A DNA stretch of 64,000 bases from an uncultured Acidobacteriaceae bacterium. Its GTDB lineage: Bacteria; Acidobacteriota; Terriglobia; Terriglobales; Acidobacteriaceae. The position numbers were made by a program, and so were the translations under genes. Under the pieces are notes generated by a model. That model was not told where the DNA came from. It was given only the letters and a program-made list of their open reading frames with translations, and searched no databases. Location: assembly GCA_937879855.1 (NCBI GenBank), contig CALFMO010000024.1, positions 11,082 through 75,081 on the forward strand, given 5' to 3'. This document shows positions 25,011 to 35,146 of this stretch, one piece after another (position 1 is the first letter of the stretch; the number at the start of each line of letters is the position of its first letter).

Positions 25011-26039
25011 GTGCATCGTCTGCGACGAGTAGTCGGCTCGTGTCTTGCTGCTGCTTTGGTTTGGTTAGGACTATGCGCGGCAGATTCGGCACAGCAGAGA
25101 ATAGTGATTGTCGGATCGGGCTCCAATATCCCGGTGTATCTGTATCTGGAGTGGACGAGCAGGTTCAATGCGCGCAATGACCAGATTCAGGTTCGCTACC
25201 TGCCGCTGGGAACCACCGAAAGCATTCGACAAGTCAAAGCTGGAGTAGGAGACTTCGCCGGCGGCGAAATCCTGCTGACGAACGAGCAGATGCGTGATTC
25301 GAAGATTGGGATGATGATTCCCACGGTTTTGGTCGGAATTGTGCCCATCTATAATCTGCCGGGCAAGCCGGAGCTGAATTTCTCTGGAGCGTTGCTGGCG
25401 GAAATCTATCTTGGGAGCGTGAAGAATTGGAAGGATCCGCAAATTGCGCGGCTGAACCCCTCCGTAGAATTGCCTGATTTGCCGATTTCCGTGGTGCATC
25501 GCAGTGCCGGCAAGGGGTCAAGCTTTATCTTCACCGGCTTTTTGTCGAAAACCAGTCCTCGCTTCCACGCTGAGATAGGCAAGAGTCCATCGCCGCACTG
25601 GCCCTTGGGGTCGGAGGCCGATCGCGGACAGGACATGATCAAGAAAGTGGCGTCGATGCGCGGTGCCATCGGCTACGTCGAGGTGAGTTTTGTGCGCAAT
25701 TCTGGCCTCGGCTATGGCCGGGTCGAAAACGCCGCCGGGCAGTTCGTACGAGCCACCTCGGCTAGCATTGAGGCTGCTTGCACAGCCATGGAGAGTTCCA
25801 TCCCTGACGATTTTCGCCTGGATCTGACCAACGCCTCAGGAAAGGATTCTTATCCGATGGCCAGCTTTACCTGGCTCTACTTGCCGCTCTCCACTACCGC
25901 GTCTCGCACCAGCGCGCTGAAGCAGTTTCTAAACTGGTCTTTCCAGGAGGGCCAGAGCGTTGCCGTCACCATGGGATATGCCCCGTTGTCCGGTCCTATT
26001 GCGGCCAAAGCACGGGCCGCTGTGAATGCTTTGCGGTAG
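25011..26039 (+). CDS. PstS-like phosphate ABC transporter substrate-binding protein (orphan)
   Basis: 342 residues with a GTG start just after GGGGAGGG and an N-terminal signal ending CAADSAQ. PstS fold markers: IVGSGSNIPVYLYLEW, GVGDFAGGEILLT, AEIYLGSVKNWKDPQIARLNP, VVHRSAGKGSSFIFTGFLSK and GAIGYVEVSF. Compared with E. coli PstS (HRADGSGTSF and FGASD), the pocket Asp and Ser of the ADGSGT loop read Ala and Lys here, and the ASD Asp aligns with Glu. No pstCAB follows. It may bind another oxyanion or serve as a sensor. Confidence 0.82.
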   Translation: MHRLRRVVGSCLAAALVWLGLCAADSAQQRIVIVGSGSNIPVYLYLEWTSRFNARNDQIQVRYLPLGTTESIRQVKAGVGDFAGGEILLTNEQMRDSKIGMMIPTVLVGIVPIYNLPGKPELNFSGALLAEIYLGSVKNWKDPQIARLNPSVELPDLPISVVHRSAGKGSSFIFTGFLSKTSPRFHAEIGKSPSPHWPLGSEADRGQDMIKKVASMRGAIGYVEVSFVRNSGLGYGRVENAAGQFVRATSASIEAACTAMESSIPDDFRLDLTNASGKDSYPMASFTWLYLPLSTTASRTSALKQFLNWSFQEGQSVAVTMGYAPLSGPIAAKARAAVNALR

Positions 26040-26094
26040 ATCATTGATTCGGGAACATTCACCACTGCCGGCTTTCAATTGCCTATCCACTTTT

Positions 26095-26110
26095 TGAACT
26101 GTACAGTTCA
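26095..26110 (+). promoter_or_regulatory. 16-base perfect palindrome upstream of antitoxin
   Basis: TGAACTGTACAGTTCA, fully symmetric, 28 bases upstream of the antitoxin ATG. Phd/YefM antitoxins commonly repress their own operon by binding such palindromes, so this is a likely operator (inference). Confidence 0.6.
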
Positions 26111-26137
26111 TACATCTGAAACGGAGAGTCAGCCGCA

Positions 26138-26431
26138 ATGACTTTGGACAAAACCGGCACGATTGTAGTCTCAGCGCTTGGTGCCCGCGCCAATTTTGGA
26201 AAGCTTCTACGGCGCGTCGAGGACGAGCGGCGGTCGCTGGTTATCGAAAAGCGTGGCACGCCTAAAGCGGTGCTGCTCAGCATCCGCGAATACGTGAAGC
26301 TAGCCGCGCCCGAACCCGAAGTCCTGAGAGTCATCGGCCAGGAGTCGGAGCGGAAGGGAACCAGCAAGCTGACTTCGCGCCAAATCGATCGGATCATAAA
26401 GACTTCCCGATCGCAAACACGCAAACGGTGA
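26138..26431 (+). CDS. Phd/YefM-family antitoxin
   Basis: 97 residues. The N-terminal DNA-binding half reads GTIVVSALGARANFGKLLRRVEDERRS, then VIEKRGTPKAVLLSIREYVKL, the Phd/YefM pattern. The C-terminal half is charged (ERKGTSKLTSRQIDRII) and would bind a toxin. It overlaps the next gene (a PIN-domain protein) at the stop codon, so the two are co-translated. A palindrome lies upstream. Confidence 0.85.
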   Translation: MTLDKTGTIVVSALGARANFGKLLRRVEDERRSLVIEKRGTPKAVLLSIREYVKLAAPEPEVLRVIGQESERKGTSKLTSRQIDRIIKTSRSQTRKR

Positions 26432-26757
26432 TGCTTCCCCTTCGGCTCGTCATCGACACGAATGTGTTGGTTTCCGCTGACAGGGAAGTGCTTGGGCGTC
26501 CAGAGTTACAGATCCGCAAGGGCGCCCGCCGCCAACTGCTACAAATCATCAAGAACCGGAGTCATTTTGTGGTTCCAAAACGTCGCATCGAAGTCACAAA
26601 GGATCCCGATGACAACATTTTTCTGGAATGCGCAGATGCCGCTGGGGCGGACTACCTGATTACAGGCAATCAGAAGCATTTCCCGAAATTCTGGAAGAAA
26701 ACCAAAGTCATAACGCCGCGGGAATTCATTAGCCTTGTAGCCCCGCATCTAATGTAG
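26428..26757 (+). CDS. PIN-domain toxin with internal deletion (probably inactive)
   Basis: 109 residues of the COG1569-type PIN family, whose members are usually about 135-145. The start LRLVIDTNVLVSA carries the first catalytic Asp. The text then jumps to DREVLGRPELQIRKGARRQLL, missing the 30-40 residues that normally lie between NVLVSA and the AEYREVL motif, including the second acidic residue. The later acids (TKDPDDNIFLECADAAGADYLITGN) are intact, and the frame is kept. Start: GTG at 26428 or ATG at 26431, overlapping the antitoxin stop. Confidence 0.8.
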   Translation: MMLPLRLVIDTNVLVSADREVLGRPELQIRKGARRQLLQIIKNRSHFVVPKRRIEVTKDPDDNIFLECADAAGADYLITGNQKHFPKFWKKTKVITPREFISLVAPHLM

Positions 26758-26807
26758 CGAAGTTCATTCCACCCGAAAACGGCTTCCGCCGCGGGATATA
26801 ATCGTAT

Positions 26808-29027
<2,220 letters not shown>

Positions 29028-29032
29028 AAAGC

Positions 29033-29108
29033 AGTGGTCAGTGGGCAGTGATTAGTGGTCAGTGATAAATTGTTTTACTAGCCACTGGCAACTGATCACT
29101 GGCCACTG
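29033..29108 (+). repeat. CACTGG-type inverted repeat before ridA
   Basis: Left arm CAGTGGTCAGTGGGCAGTGA with TTAGTGGTCAGTGA, a 13-base spacer, then the complementary arm TAGCCACTGGCAACTGATC with ACTGGCCACTGG. The right arm ends about 10 bases before the ridA ATG. Most complete copy of the family in the window. Confidence 0.75.
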
Positions 29109-29117
29109 GTTTCATCC

Positions 29118-29495
29118 ATGCGCGAAATCATTTCTACCAAAGACGCCCCGCAAGCCATCGGACCTTACTCACAAGCCATCAAGGCCAACGGATTTGTCTT
29201 TGTGTCGGGACAAATCGCCATCGATCCGGCGACCCAGCAAGTGATCTCTGGCGACATTGCCGCACAGACGGATCGCGTTCTGCGCAATTTGTCGGAGATT
29301 CTGGAAGCTGCTGCCACCGGCCTTGGGAAAGTAGTGCGCTCGACGGTCTACTTGAAGAACATAGGCGACTTCGCCGCCATGAACACCGTTTACGGCAAAT
29401 ATTTCAGCACCGCTCCGCCGGCGCGATCCACGGTCGAGGTCGCACGTTTGCCTAAGGACGTGCTGGTGGAAATCGACGTGATCGCACTCGCTTAA
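29118..29495 (+). CDS. ridA: RidA family reactive intermediate/imine deaminase
   Basis: 125 residues, full length for the YjgF/YER057c/UK114 fold. The start MREIISTKDAPQAIGPYSQAI holds the conserved GPYSQA, and the end reads PARSTVEVARLPKDVLVEID with the substrate-binding Arg. RidA hydrolyses reactive enamine/imine intermediates released by PLP enzymes. Between rel and an FKBP gene on the same strand; no visible ribosome-binding site because a dispersed repeat precedes the ATG. Confidence 0.93.
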   Translation: MREIISTKDAPQAIGPYSQAIKANGFVFVSGQIAIDPATQQVISGDIAAQTDRVLRNLSEILEAAATGLGKVVRSTVYLKNIGDFAAMNTVYGKYFSTAPPARSTVEVARLPKDVLVEIDVIALA

Positions 29496-29501
29496 GAACA
29501 T

Positions 29502-29533
29502 CAACCACGGAGGGCGCAGAGAGGCACAGAGGA
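29502..29533 (+). repeat. CACAGAGG-type repeat between ridA and the FKBP gene
   Basis: ACCACGGAGGGCGCAGAG, then AGGCACAGAGGAAATT. Direct-repeat unit of the CACRRAGG family; it lies just upstream of the FKBP start, where GAGGAAA might also serve as ribosome-binding site. Confidence 0.65.
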
Positions 29534-29541
29534 AATTTACA

Positions 29542-30018
29542 ATGGCTAAGACTCTCGCGGTAATCGTTGCCACTCTCGCGTTTTTCGGAGCCGTCTTCGC
29601 ACAAACGCCTACCCACAAGCGTGTTCAGACCGTTCGCCCTAACACTAATGCCCCGACCAAAGTTACAGGCGACGGCGTCAAAACTGACTCTGGGCTGCAG
29701 TATTGGGACATCAAGATTGGTCTCGGCCCCCTCGCTAAAGCTGGGGACCATGTGACAGTGCACTACACAGGTTGGCTCACTACGGACAAGAAATTTGACA
29801 GCTCCGTCGATGCGAAGCAGCCCTATAATTTCAGGTTAGGACAAGGTGAAGTGATCAAAGGATGGGATGAAGGCGTGGCCGGGATGAAGGTCGGCGGCAA
29901 ACGGCAGTTGCGCATTCCGCCCGAGCTCGCCTACGGAGAAGCGGGTCATCCGCCCCAAATCCCAGAGAACGCCACGCTGATCTTCGATGTGCAATTGCTC
30001 GCGGTGAAAGAAGACTAA
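29542..30018 (+). CDS. FKBP-type peptidyl-prolyl cis-trans isomerase, exported
   Basis: 158 residues with an N-terminal signal (MAKTLAVIVATLAFFGAVFAQ) and one FKBP domain: GLQYWDIKIG, GDHVTVHYTGWLTTDKKFDSS, FRLGQGEVIKGWDEGVAGMKVGGKRQL, IPPELAYGEAG and ATLIFDVQLLAV, all canonical. The active-site aromatic and Asp residues look intact. It likely folds periplasmic proteins. It ends next to a repeat-built hairpin and is convergent with rpmB. Confidence 0.93.
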   Translation: MAKTLAVIVATLAFFGAVFAQTPTHKRVQTVRPNTNAPTKVTGDGVKTDSGLQYWDIKIGLGPLAKAGDHVTVHYTGWLTTDKKFDSSVDAKQPYNFRLGQGEVIKGWDEGVAGMKVGGKRQLRIPPELAYGEAGHPPQIPENATLIFDVQLLAVKED

Positions 30019-30085
30019 CCACAGAGGGCACAGGGGAACACAGAGGAAACGAAAATCCTCTGTGAAACTCTGTGTCCACTGTGGT
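30016..30085 (+). repeat. CACAGAGG inverted repeat between convergent genes
   Basis: Left arm AACCACAGAGGGCACAGGG with GAACACAGAGGAAA, short loop, right arm TCCTCTGTGAAACTCTGTG with TCCACTGTGGTT. The arms are largely complementary, so a strong hairpin can form on either transcript. Position between the FKBP and rpmB stops suits a two-way terminator (inference). Confidence 0.7.
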
Positions 30086-30092
30086 TGAGTTC

Positions 30093-30281
30093 TTACGCTT
30101 TGACGACTTTGCCGCTGCGCAGGCAGGACGTGCATACACGCATGCGCTTGGTGGTCGAGCCCACGCGGGCGTGCACCGGACGCAGGTTGATGTTCCAGCG
30201 CCGCTTGGTGACGTTGTGCGCGTGGCTGATGCGGTTTCCCGCTTGCGGCTTCTTGCCGCAGATATCGCATTGTTGTGCCAT
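30093..30281 (-). CDS. rpmB: 50S ribosomal protein L28
   Basis: 62 residues from the ATG at 30281, which follows GGGAG at good spacing; an open frame extends to 30317 but is not needed. Features: AQQCDICGKKPQAGN, SHAHNVTKRRWNINL and MRVCTSCLRSGKVVK. Two CxxC pairs mark the zinc-binding (C+) form of L28. Confidence 0.95.
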   Translation of the reverse strand: MAQQCDICGKKPQAGNRISHAHNVTKRRWNINLRPVHARVGSTTKRMRVCTSCLRSGKVVKA

Positions 30282-30407
30282 GACGACTCCCAAAAAATTC
30301 AGATCTTGTAGGGCCAAGCTCTGATTTTACAGGAAGTTGGCCATATCCGGCAATTCGGACTGTGGCATCCGAAGGCGGAGAGACCGGCTCCATGCGATAC
30401 TTAGTCT

Positions 30408-30794
30408 ATGCAGTCCCCGCTTCAAGCCGCTACTGCGGCTACTGATCCAAAGTCTGTAAAGGTGAATATTACGTCCGGCACCGGCGTTGACATTGAATGG
30501 AACGACGGCCACGTCTCGCACTATAGCTTTGTTTACCTGCGCGACGCCTGCCCTTGCGCCATGTGCGAAGACGAGCGCTCCAAGGCGGGACGGCGCCCCG
30601 GCGATCCCGTCACAGCGGCCCCTGGTGCTTTGCTGATGTTCAAGCCGCACGCCAAGCCGCTCTCGGCCGAAGGCGTGGGCAAGTATGCCATCAAATTCTC
30701 GTGGAACGACAACCACGATCTGGGCCTGTATTCGTGGAAGTTTTTGCGTGAAATCTGTCCCTGCGCAGAGTGCAGAACGGCGCGGGCGGGTTAG
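30408..30794 (+). CDS. DUF971 domain protein
   Basis: 128 residues. The DUF971 (gamma-butyrobetaine-hydroxylase N-terminal-like) fold shows in VDIEWNDGHVSHYSFVYLRDACPCAMC, GKYAIKFSWNDNHDLGLYSW and FLREICPCAEC. Paired CPCxxC motifs suggest metal binding. Related domains occur in Fe-S-related proteins, but no function is assigned. The sigma-factor gene starts 15 bases downstream, so co-transcription is likely. Confidence 0.85.
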   Translation: MQSPLQAATAATDPKSVKVNITSGTGVDIEWNDGHVSHYSFVYLRDACPCAMCEDERSKAGRRPGDPVTAAPGALLMFKPHAKPLSAEGVGKYAIKFSWNDNHDLGLYSWKFLREICPCAECRTARAG

Positions 30795-30809
30795 AGACGC
30801 TGTCACGAC

Positions 30810-31733
30810 ATGAGTTCGACCAAGCTGATTTCCGCCGTGCAGTCTGTGGTGAATGAACTGCTGGCGGATCTTTGCGTCAAAAGCGGCTGCGAGAAGTTCG
30901 GTCTCACGCGCGAGTCGTTCGCTGCGATCCTTTGCGACGTCGGCTCGAAGCAAGCCACAACAGCCACTACCGAGAGCGAAATCCGCACCTTTCTGCTGAG
31001 TCTACGAGCCGACGAACTCGCGCTCGCCCGGGCCTGCGCTGCCGGCAGCAACTCCGCCTGGGAAATCTTCCTCACGCGCTACCGCGAAAAGCTCTACCTC
31101 TCTGCGCTTCGCATTGCGCGCGAAGATTCCGCGGCCCGCGAACTGGCGGACACTCTGTACGCCGATCTCTACGGGACGAATACTCGCGACGGCCAGCGGG
31201 TTTCGAAACTTGCCTCCTACACCGGGCGCGGGTCGCTAGAGGGCTGGCTGCGCACGGTCTTAGCGCAGGAATACGTCAACCGCTACCGGCGCACGAAGCG
31301 CCTGGTGAGCCTCGACGAAGAGTCTGAAGAGGGCGCCCAGTTCCGCGCTCCCGATCCCGACCCGGCGCCGCTCGCCGACCAACGCCTGGCGCAAGCCACC
31401 GACGAGGCCCTCGCTGCTCTGTCCCCCGAAGATCGTGTGGTTCTAAGCGCGTATTATCTTGACGGGCGTACCCTGGCTGAGATCGCCCGCATGCTGGGCG
31501 TACACGAATCCACGATCAGCCGCAAAATCGACAAGCTGGCGAAGTCGTTGCGCAAGCAGATTGTGGCGGCGCTGGTACGCCAAGGCATGTCGCGGCGCCA
31601 GGCCGAAGAGGCGCTCGAGGTAGATGTCCGTGATCTGCAGGTGGATATTCGCCGGAGTTTGGCGCAAGAATCGTCGGCTCCAGCGTTCTCTGAGAAGAGA
31701 GTAGAAGCTCCCGCCCGGGAAGGGCCGGGATAG
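30810..31733 (+). CDS. RNA polymerase sigma-70 family (ECF-like) factor
   Basis: 307 residues, longer than a typical ECF factor (about 170-200). An N-terminal extension of about 70 residues is followed by a region-2-like part (AWEIFLTRYREKLYLSALRIAR, SYTGRGSLEGWLRTVLAQEYVNRYRR) and region 4 (ALAALSPEDRVVLSAYYLDGRTLAEIARMLGVHESTISRKIDKL). An Ala/Arg-rich tail follows. The next gene has an anti-sigma zinc-finger N-terminus, so the two likely form a regulatory pair. Confidence 0.85.
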   Translation: MSSTKLISAVQSVVNELLADLCVKSGCEKFGLTRESFAAILCDVGSKQATTATTESEIRTFLLSLRADELALARACAAGSNSAWEIFLTRYREKLYLSALRIAREDSAARELADTLYADLYGTNTRDGQRVSKLASYTGRGSLEGWLRTVLAQEYVNRYRRTKRLVSLDEESEEGAQFRAPDPDPAPLADQRLAQATDEALAALSPEDRVVLSAYYLDGRTLAEIARMLGVHESTISRKIDKLAKSLRKQIVAALVRQGMSRRQAEEALEVDVRDLQVDIRRSLAQESSAPAFSEKRVEAPAREGPG

Positions 31734-31798
31734 GACAAAGCTCGCAACGGTCTCAACCAAGCAAGCTGGCGATCAGGAATTGGTGGTCAGAAGCTGAA

Positions 31799-33298
31799 AT
31801 GCAAGATGTCCCCAAAATCGTGCGCGAGCGGCTGCGGGCGGGAACGCCCGTTACCAGTCAAGTCTCGCCCAACCATCCCGACGCCGACGTACTTACGGCA
31901 TTCGCCGAACAGTCGTTGCCCGAGCGGGAACGAGCCGTCCTGCTCGAGCACCTGGCCCGCTGCAGCGATTGCCGCGATATTGTAGCGCTGGCCTTACCGG
32001 AGACCGAGCAGGTGGCAACGGTCAACCGAGCAGCTGCGAGGGGATGGCTGAGTTGGCCCACACTTCGTTGGGGTTTAGTAGCTGCCGGCATCGTCGCGAT
32101 TGCGTCTGTGGGGATCGTTCAGTACGAGCGGCGGCCGGAAAAGCTGGCATCATATGCCCCCGCTCGCGTGGACGTGACTGTTAATCAGCCTACGAATGGG
32201 TCTGCCGATCAGGCCTCTAAACAGGCCGCCGAGCAGAGCAGAGAAAAGTCGGCGCTTCCTTCCGCTTCTTCCGGTCTGACTAAGAAGGCCGAGAATCTGT
32301 CGGCTCCTCCGCCTTCTGCTTTCGCCGACTCTATGGCAGCCAACGATTCGGGCATTTATGACAAGAAGAGCGCTTCCCGCGCGATTGGACCCCAAGTTCC
32401 TGCTGCGCAACCGCGGCCTGAGACGCTTCATAGCGCCGCGCCGCTCGTGGGCGGGGCACTGCCTCATGGTCCAAGGCTGGCGAACTCGTGGCAACAGCCG
32501 CAGCAAAACGCACTTCAAAATCAGGTTCAAGCTCCCACGCCCGCGGCGGCTTCCCCATTCGCGAAGCAGCAGGCCGCCGGCGATCTGACAGCGAATCTGA
32601 GCACCTCCACTCCTTCTGAGCCCGTCGAGGTTGAGAGTCAGCCGACCCAGTTCGAGACCAAAGGTAAGAATTCGGATGCTCTGAAAGACCTCCCTCCGGC
32701 GCCACCGCGACAAAACGAAGAATATGCGTCAGCACGGATCGGCAAAGCCAAACCCGTGGTGACTGCGCAGACCGCGAACGGCGGCGTTGTCGCGGGCGCT
32801 GCGCCCGCCCAATCTAATCCGGGCCCAATCGGTAGCCCGACTTTGGCGTCCTCCACGCCGGCGCCTCGCTGGACGATCAGTTCCTCCGGCAGTCTGCAAC
32901 GGTCGTTTGATCAGGGGATGACCTGGCAAGTTGTCGATGTGAACGCAAACCCCGCGTATTTCCTGGATGCGGTAAGCGTGCAGACGAGCAAGAAGGCTTC
33001 GACCGCAAAGACTACAGAGGCTGGCAAAGCGCTCAAGCGGGGCAATTCGTCCCCTATTTTCCGCGCCGTGGCGGCGACTGGAGCAGAAGTTTGGGCGGGT
33101 GGCTCCGGAGGGACGCTTTATCACTCATCTGATGCCGGTAATCACTGGATCCACGTTACGCCCACTTTTTCTGGTGGGATGCTGAGTGGTGACATCGTCA
33201 GCCTGGAATTTCCTGACACGCAGAACGGCAAAGTCTCGACCTCTACCGGCGAAATATGGACCACGAGCGACGCCGGACAAACCTGGCAGAAACAATAG
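31799..33298 (+). CDS. Putative anti-sigma factor with C-terminal Ycf48/BNR-like domain
   Basis: 499 residues. N-terminal zf-HC2-like region: HPDADVLTAFAEQSLPERER, LLEHLARCSDCRDIVALAL with the HxxxCxxC zinc site. One span follows at about residues 85-105 (LVAAGIVAIASVGIVQYE). A long low-complexity Ala/Pro/Ser/Gln periplasmic linker leads to a C-terminal domain with Asp-box-like SFDQGMTWQVVD, HSSDAGNHWIHV and TTSDAGQTWQKQ, the photosystem-II-assembly (Ycf48) repeat type. A sensor beta-propeller fused to an anti-sigma factor is a reasonable reading. Confidence 0.8.
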   Translation: MQDVPKIVRERLRAGTPVTSQVSPNHPDADVLTAFAEQSLPERERAVLLEHLARCSDCRDIVALALPETEQVATVNRAAARGWLSWPTLRWGLVAAGIVAIASVGIVQYERRPEKLASYAPARVDVTVNQPTNGSADQASKQAAEQSREKSALPSASSGLTKKAENLSAPPPSAFADSMAANDSGIYDKKSASRAIGPQVPAAQPRPETLHSAAPLVGGALPHGPRLANSWQQPQQNALQNQVQAPTPAAASPFAKQQAAGDLTANLSTSTPSEPVEVESQPTQFETKGKNSDALKDLPPAPPRQNEEYASARIGKAKPVVTAQTANGGVVAGAAPAQSNPGPIGSPTLASSTPAPRWTISSSGSLQRSFDQGMTWQVVDVNANPAYFLDAVSVQTSKKASTAKTTEAGKALKRGNSSPIFRAVAATGAEVWAGGSGGTLYHSSDAGNHWIHVTPTFSGGMLSGDIVSLEFPDTQNGKVSTSTGEIWTTSDAGQTWQKQ

Positions 33299-33528
33299 CC
33301 CGTTGCCGATTGCTGGGCAGTCTTATCAGAGCTGGTTCCGCAGTCACTTTCGTCCAGACTCTTTTAAACTCTGCGTTAAATGCAGTTACCGAAGTGACGT
33401 TTACACGAAATAGGTAGGACCCTAATATCCATCTCGTGGTTTGGCAGTTCTGGGGGAGGGCTGCCGAGGCGTCCTCGATTGCAAAGTCGAGGGCGCTGTT
33501 TTCTTTGCGTCGAATCCCGAGCGTGAGT

Positions 33529-33981
33529 CTACTTCGGTCCGCGGCAGGCTGCGCAGTAGCCGCCGATCTCCAATCGCGAAACCAGCACCCGGAACCTGCA
33601 ATCTCTCTCCACCTGCTGTTTGAGCTTCTCAAAACTATCGCTTACGAATTCAGTGATTTTGCCGCAGCGCAGGCAGGCCATGTGGATGTGGTCGCGTTCC
33701 AGTTTGCGCTCGTAATAGTGCCCCTCGCCATTGAGGTGCATTAGGTCGAGTTCGTCGATCAATCCCTGGCGCTTCAACAAGCGCAAGGTTCGGTATACGG
33801 TACTGCGGTCGACGCTGGCATCGATCCGCTGCGCCTTGCGCAAAATCTGGCTGGCATCGAGATGCTTGCTGGCCGTCTCCATCACGCTCAAGATGGCGCG
33901 GCGCTGCTGGGTCATGCGGATGCCGCGCTCTGCGAAGTGCGACTGTAAGCGGCCCGGCATCTCGGTTTGGGGAAGCGGCAT
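33529..33981 (-). CDS. Fur family transcriptional regulator
   Basis: 150 residues from the ATG at 33981, preceded by GAGGATCT; the open frame runs on to 34119 without support. Winged helix: GIRMTQQRRAILSVMETASKHLDASQIL, DRSTVYRTLRLLKRQGLID. Metal sites: HYYERKLERDHIHMACLRCGKITEF and the C-terminal GYCAACRG, i.e. two CxxC pairs for structural zinc. Whether it senses Fe, Zn, Mn or peroxide cannot be read. Divergent from an outer-membrane protein with a 7-1-7 inverted repeat between them. Confidence 0.9.
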   Translation of the reverse strand: MPLPQTEMPGRLQSHFAERGIRMTQQRRAILSVMETASKHLDASQILRKAQRIDASVDRSTVYRTLRLLKRQGLIDELDLMHLNGEGHYYERKLERDHIHMACLRCGKITEFVSDSFEKLKQQVERDCRFRVLVSRLEIGGYCAACRGPK

Positions 33982-34088
33982 AGAGATCCTCGACTGTCGC
34001 AACAAGTCGCAATTGGGATGCGACGAATTCTTCCGCCGGCTATTGACCGCTGCGCGGTCTTTGGCAGTATCATCAAATGTAACCCAGA

Positions 34089-34103
34089 TGCGACTCAGTT
34101 GCA
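34089..34103. promoter_or_regulatory. Putative Fur-family operator (7-1-7 inverted repeat)
   Basis: TGCGACT-C-AGTTGCA: 7-1-7 symmetry with one mismatch, the layout of Fur-family boxes. It lies between the fur start (33981, minus) and the outer-membrane protein start (34132, plus), 29 bases from the latter. Regulation of both genes by the Fur-family protein is inferred. Confidence 0.45.
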
Positions 34104-34131
34104 ACTGGAAGGACAACAAGAAGGACCGTCA

Positions 34132-35028
34132 GTGACCGAACGCTCCACCCATCTCACCGTGTGTTCATGGCTGTTCGCGCTGAGTCTGCTCTTTGTCGCC
34201 ATCCCTGCTCGATCCCAAGAGAGCCCTTACATCGTGACTTATGACCATTACCTCGAGGAGCCCGGCAGCCTCGAGATCGAGTACTTCTCGACATTCGCCA
34301 CGCAGCGCGCCGGCAACGACTTTCACGCGTTCTGGGGCGAACTCGAATACGGCGTTACGGCGTGGTGGACCACTGAGCTCTATCTCGACGGCCAAACCAC
34401 GTTCAACGACAGCACCATTTTCACCGGCTTCCGCTGGGAAAACCGATTCCGCATACTGCAGCGCGAGCACTTCATCAATCCGGTTCTCTATTTTGAGTAC
34501 GAGCAAATCAGCGCTGCTGACAAGATTCGGAAGGAAGTGGAAGGACACGATATTGAGGGCGACTACGCCTTGCCCAATGCCGTCGCCCGGCGGGAGCACA
34601 ATCACGAACTGGAATTCAAGCTGCTTCTCTCCAAGAATTTCAAAGGATGGAATATCGCGGAAAACACTCTTGCGGCCAAAAACCTCACCGGCGGCAATCC
34701 CTGGGAGTTCGGCTACGCTATCGGCGCTAGCCGACCGTTGGCCCTGAAAGCTTCCGTCCAGCGTTGCAATTTTTGCCGTGAGAACTTCGTCGCCGGAGTC
34801 GAAATGTATGGTGGGCTCGGTGACCGACAGAGTTTCGGGCTACATGAAACTTCGCACTACCTGTCGCCCGTAGTCGCTTGGAACCTGCCATCGGACTGGA
34901 CGCTTCGCCTATCTTCCGGCTTTGGTCTCAACGACAACAGTCATCGCTTCTTGCTTCGCTGGGGAGTCTCGCGCGAATTCTCTGGCTTCGGTTCCGCGGT
35001 CGCTCGTCTCTTCGGAGGTCGCCTATGA
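34132..35028 (+). CDS. Putative outer-membrane beta-barrel protein
   Basis: 298 residues with a GTG start after AAGGA and a signal peptide (WLFALSLLFVAIPARSQ). Alternating aromatic and polar strands (DFHAFWGELEYGVTAWWTTEL, FNDSTIFTGFRWENRF, WEFGYAIGASRPL, RLSSGFGLNDNSHRFLLRWGVS) suggest a small barrel. One CxxC (RCNFCREN) is present. No named family recognised. Divergence from a Fur-family gene suggests a role in metal or redox response. An upstream in-frame ATG at 33967 overlaps fur and is unlikely. Confidence 0.7.
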   Translation: MTERSTHLTVCSWLFALSLLFVAIPARSQESPYIVTYDHYLEEPGSLEIEYFSTFATQRAGNDFHAFWGELEYGVTAWWTTELYLDGQTTFNDSTIFTGFRWENRFRILQREHFINPVLYFEYEQISAADKIRKEVEGHDIEGDYALPNAVARREHNHELEFKLLLSKNFKGWNIAENTLAAKNLTGGNPWEFGYAIGASRPLALKASVQRCNFCRENFVAGVEMYGGLGDRQSFGLHETSHYLSPVVAWNLPSDWTLRLSSGFGLNDNSHRFLLRWGVSREFSGFGSAVARLFGGRL

Positions 35029-35146
35029 AGACAAAGAACATTTCCGTGGTGCGGGAAGAGTAGGCGCGACCACGAGCAATTCGAAGCCAGCTCGTGGCCA
35101 CGCCCTGATCCAAGCCCCCGTGGTGTTCGGGGATGCTTCCCGTCGA

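Noticed and set aside
33440..33525. Segment resembling tRNA-Cys (CCTCGATTGCAAAGTCGAGG anticodon-like arm and GTCGAATCC).
   Set aside because: The anticodon-like arm pairs, but the T arm does not form a 5-bp stem, the T loop lacks TTC, and no acceptor stem can be closed.
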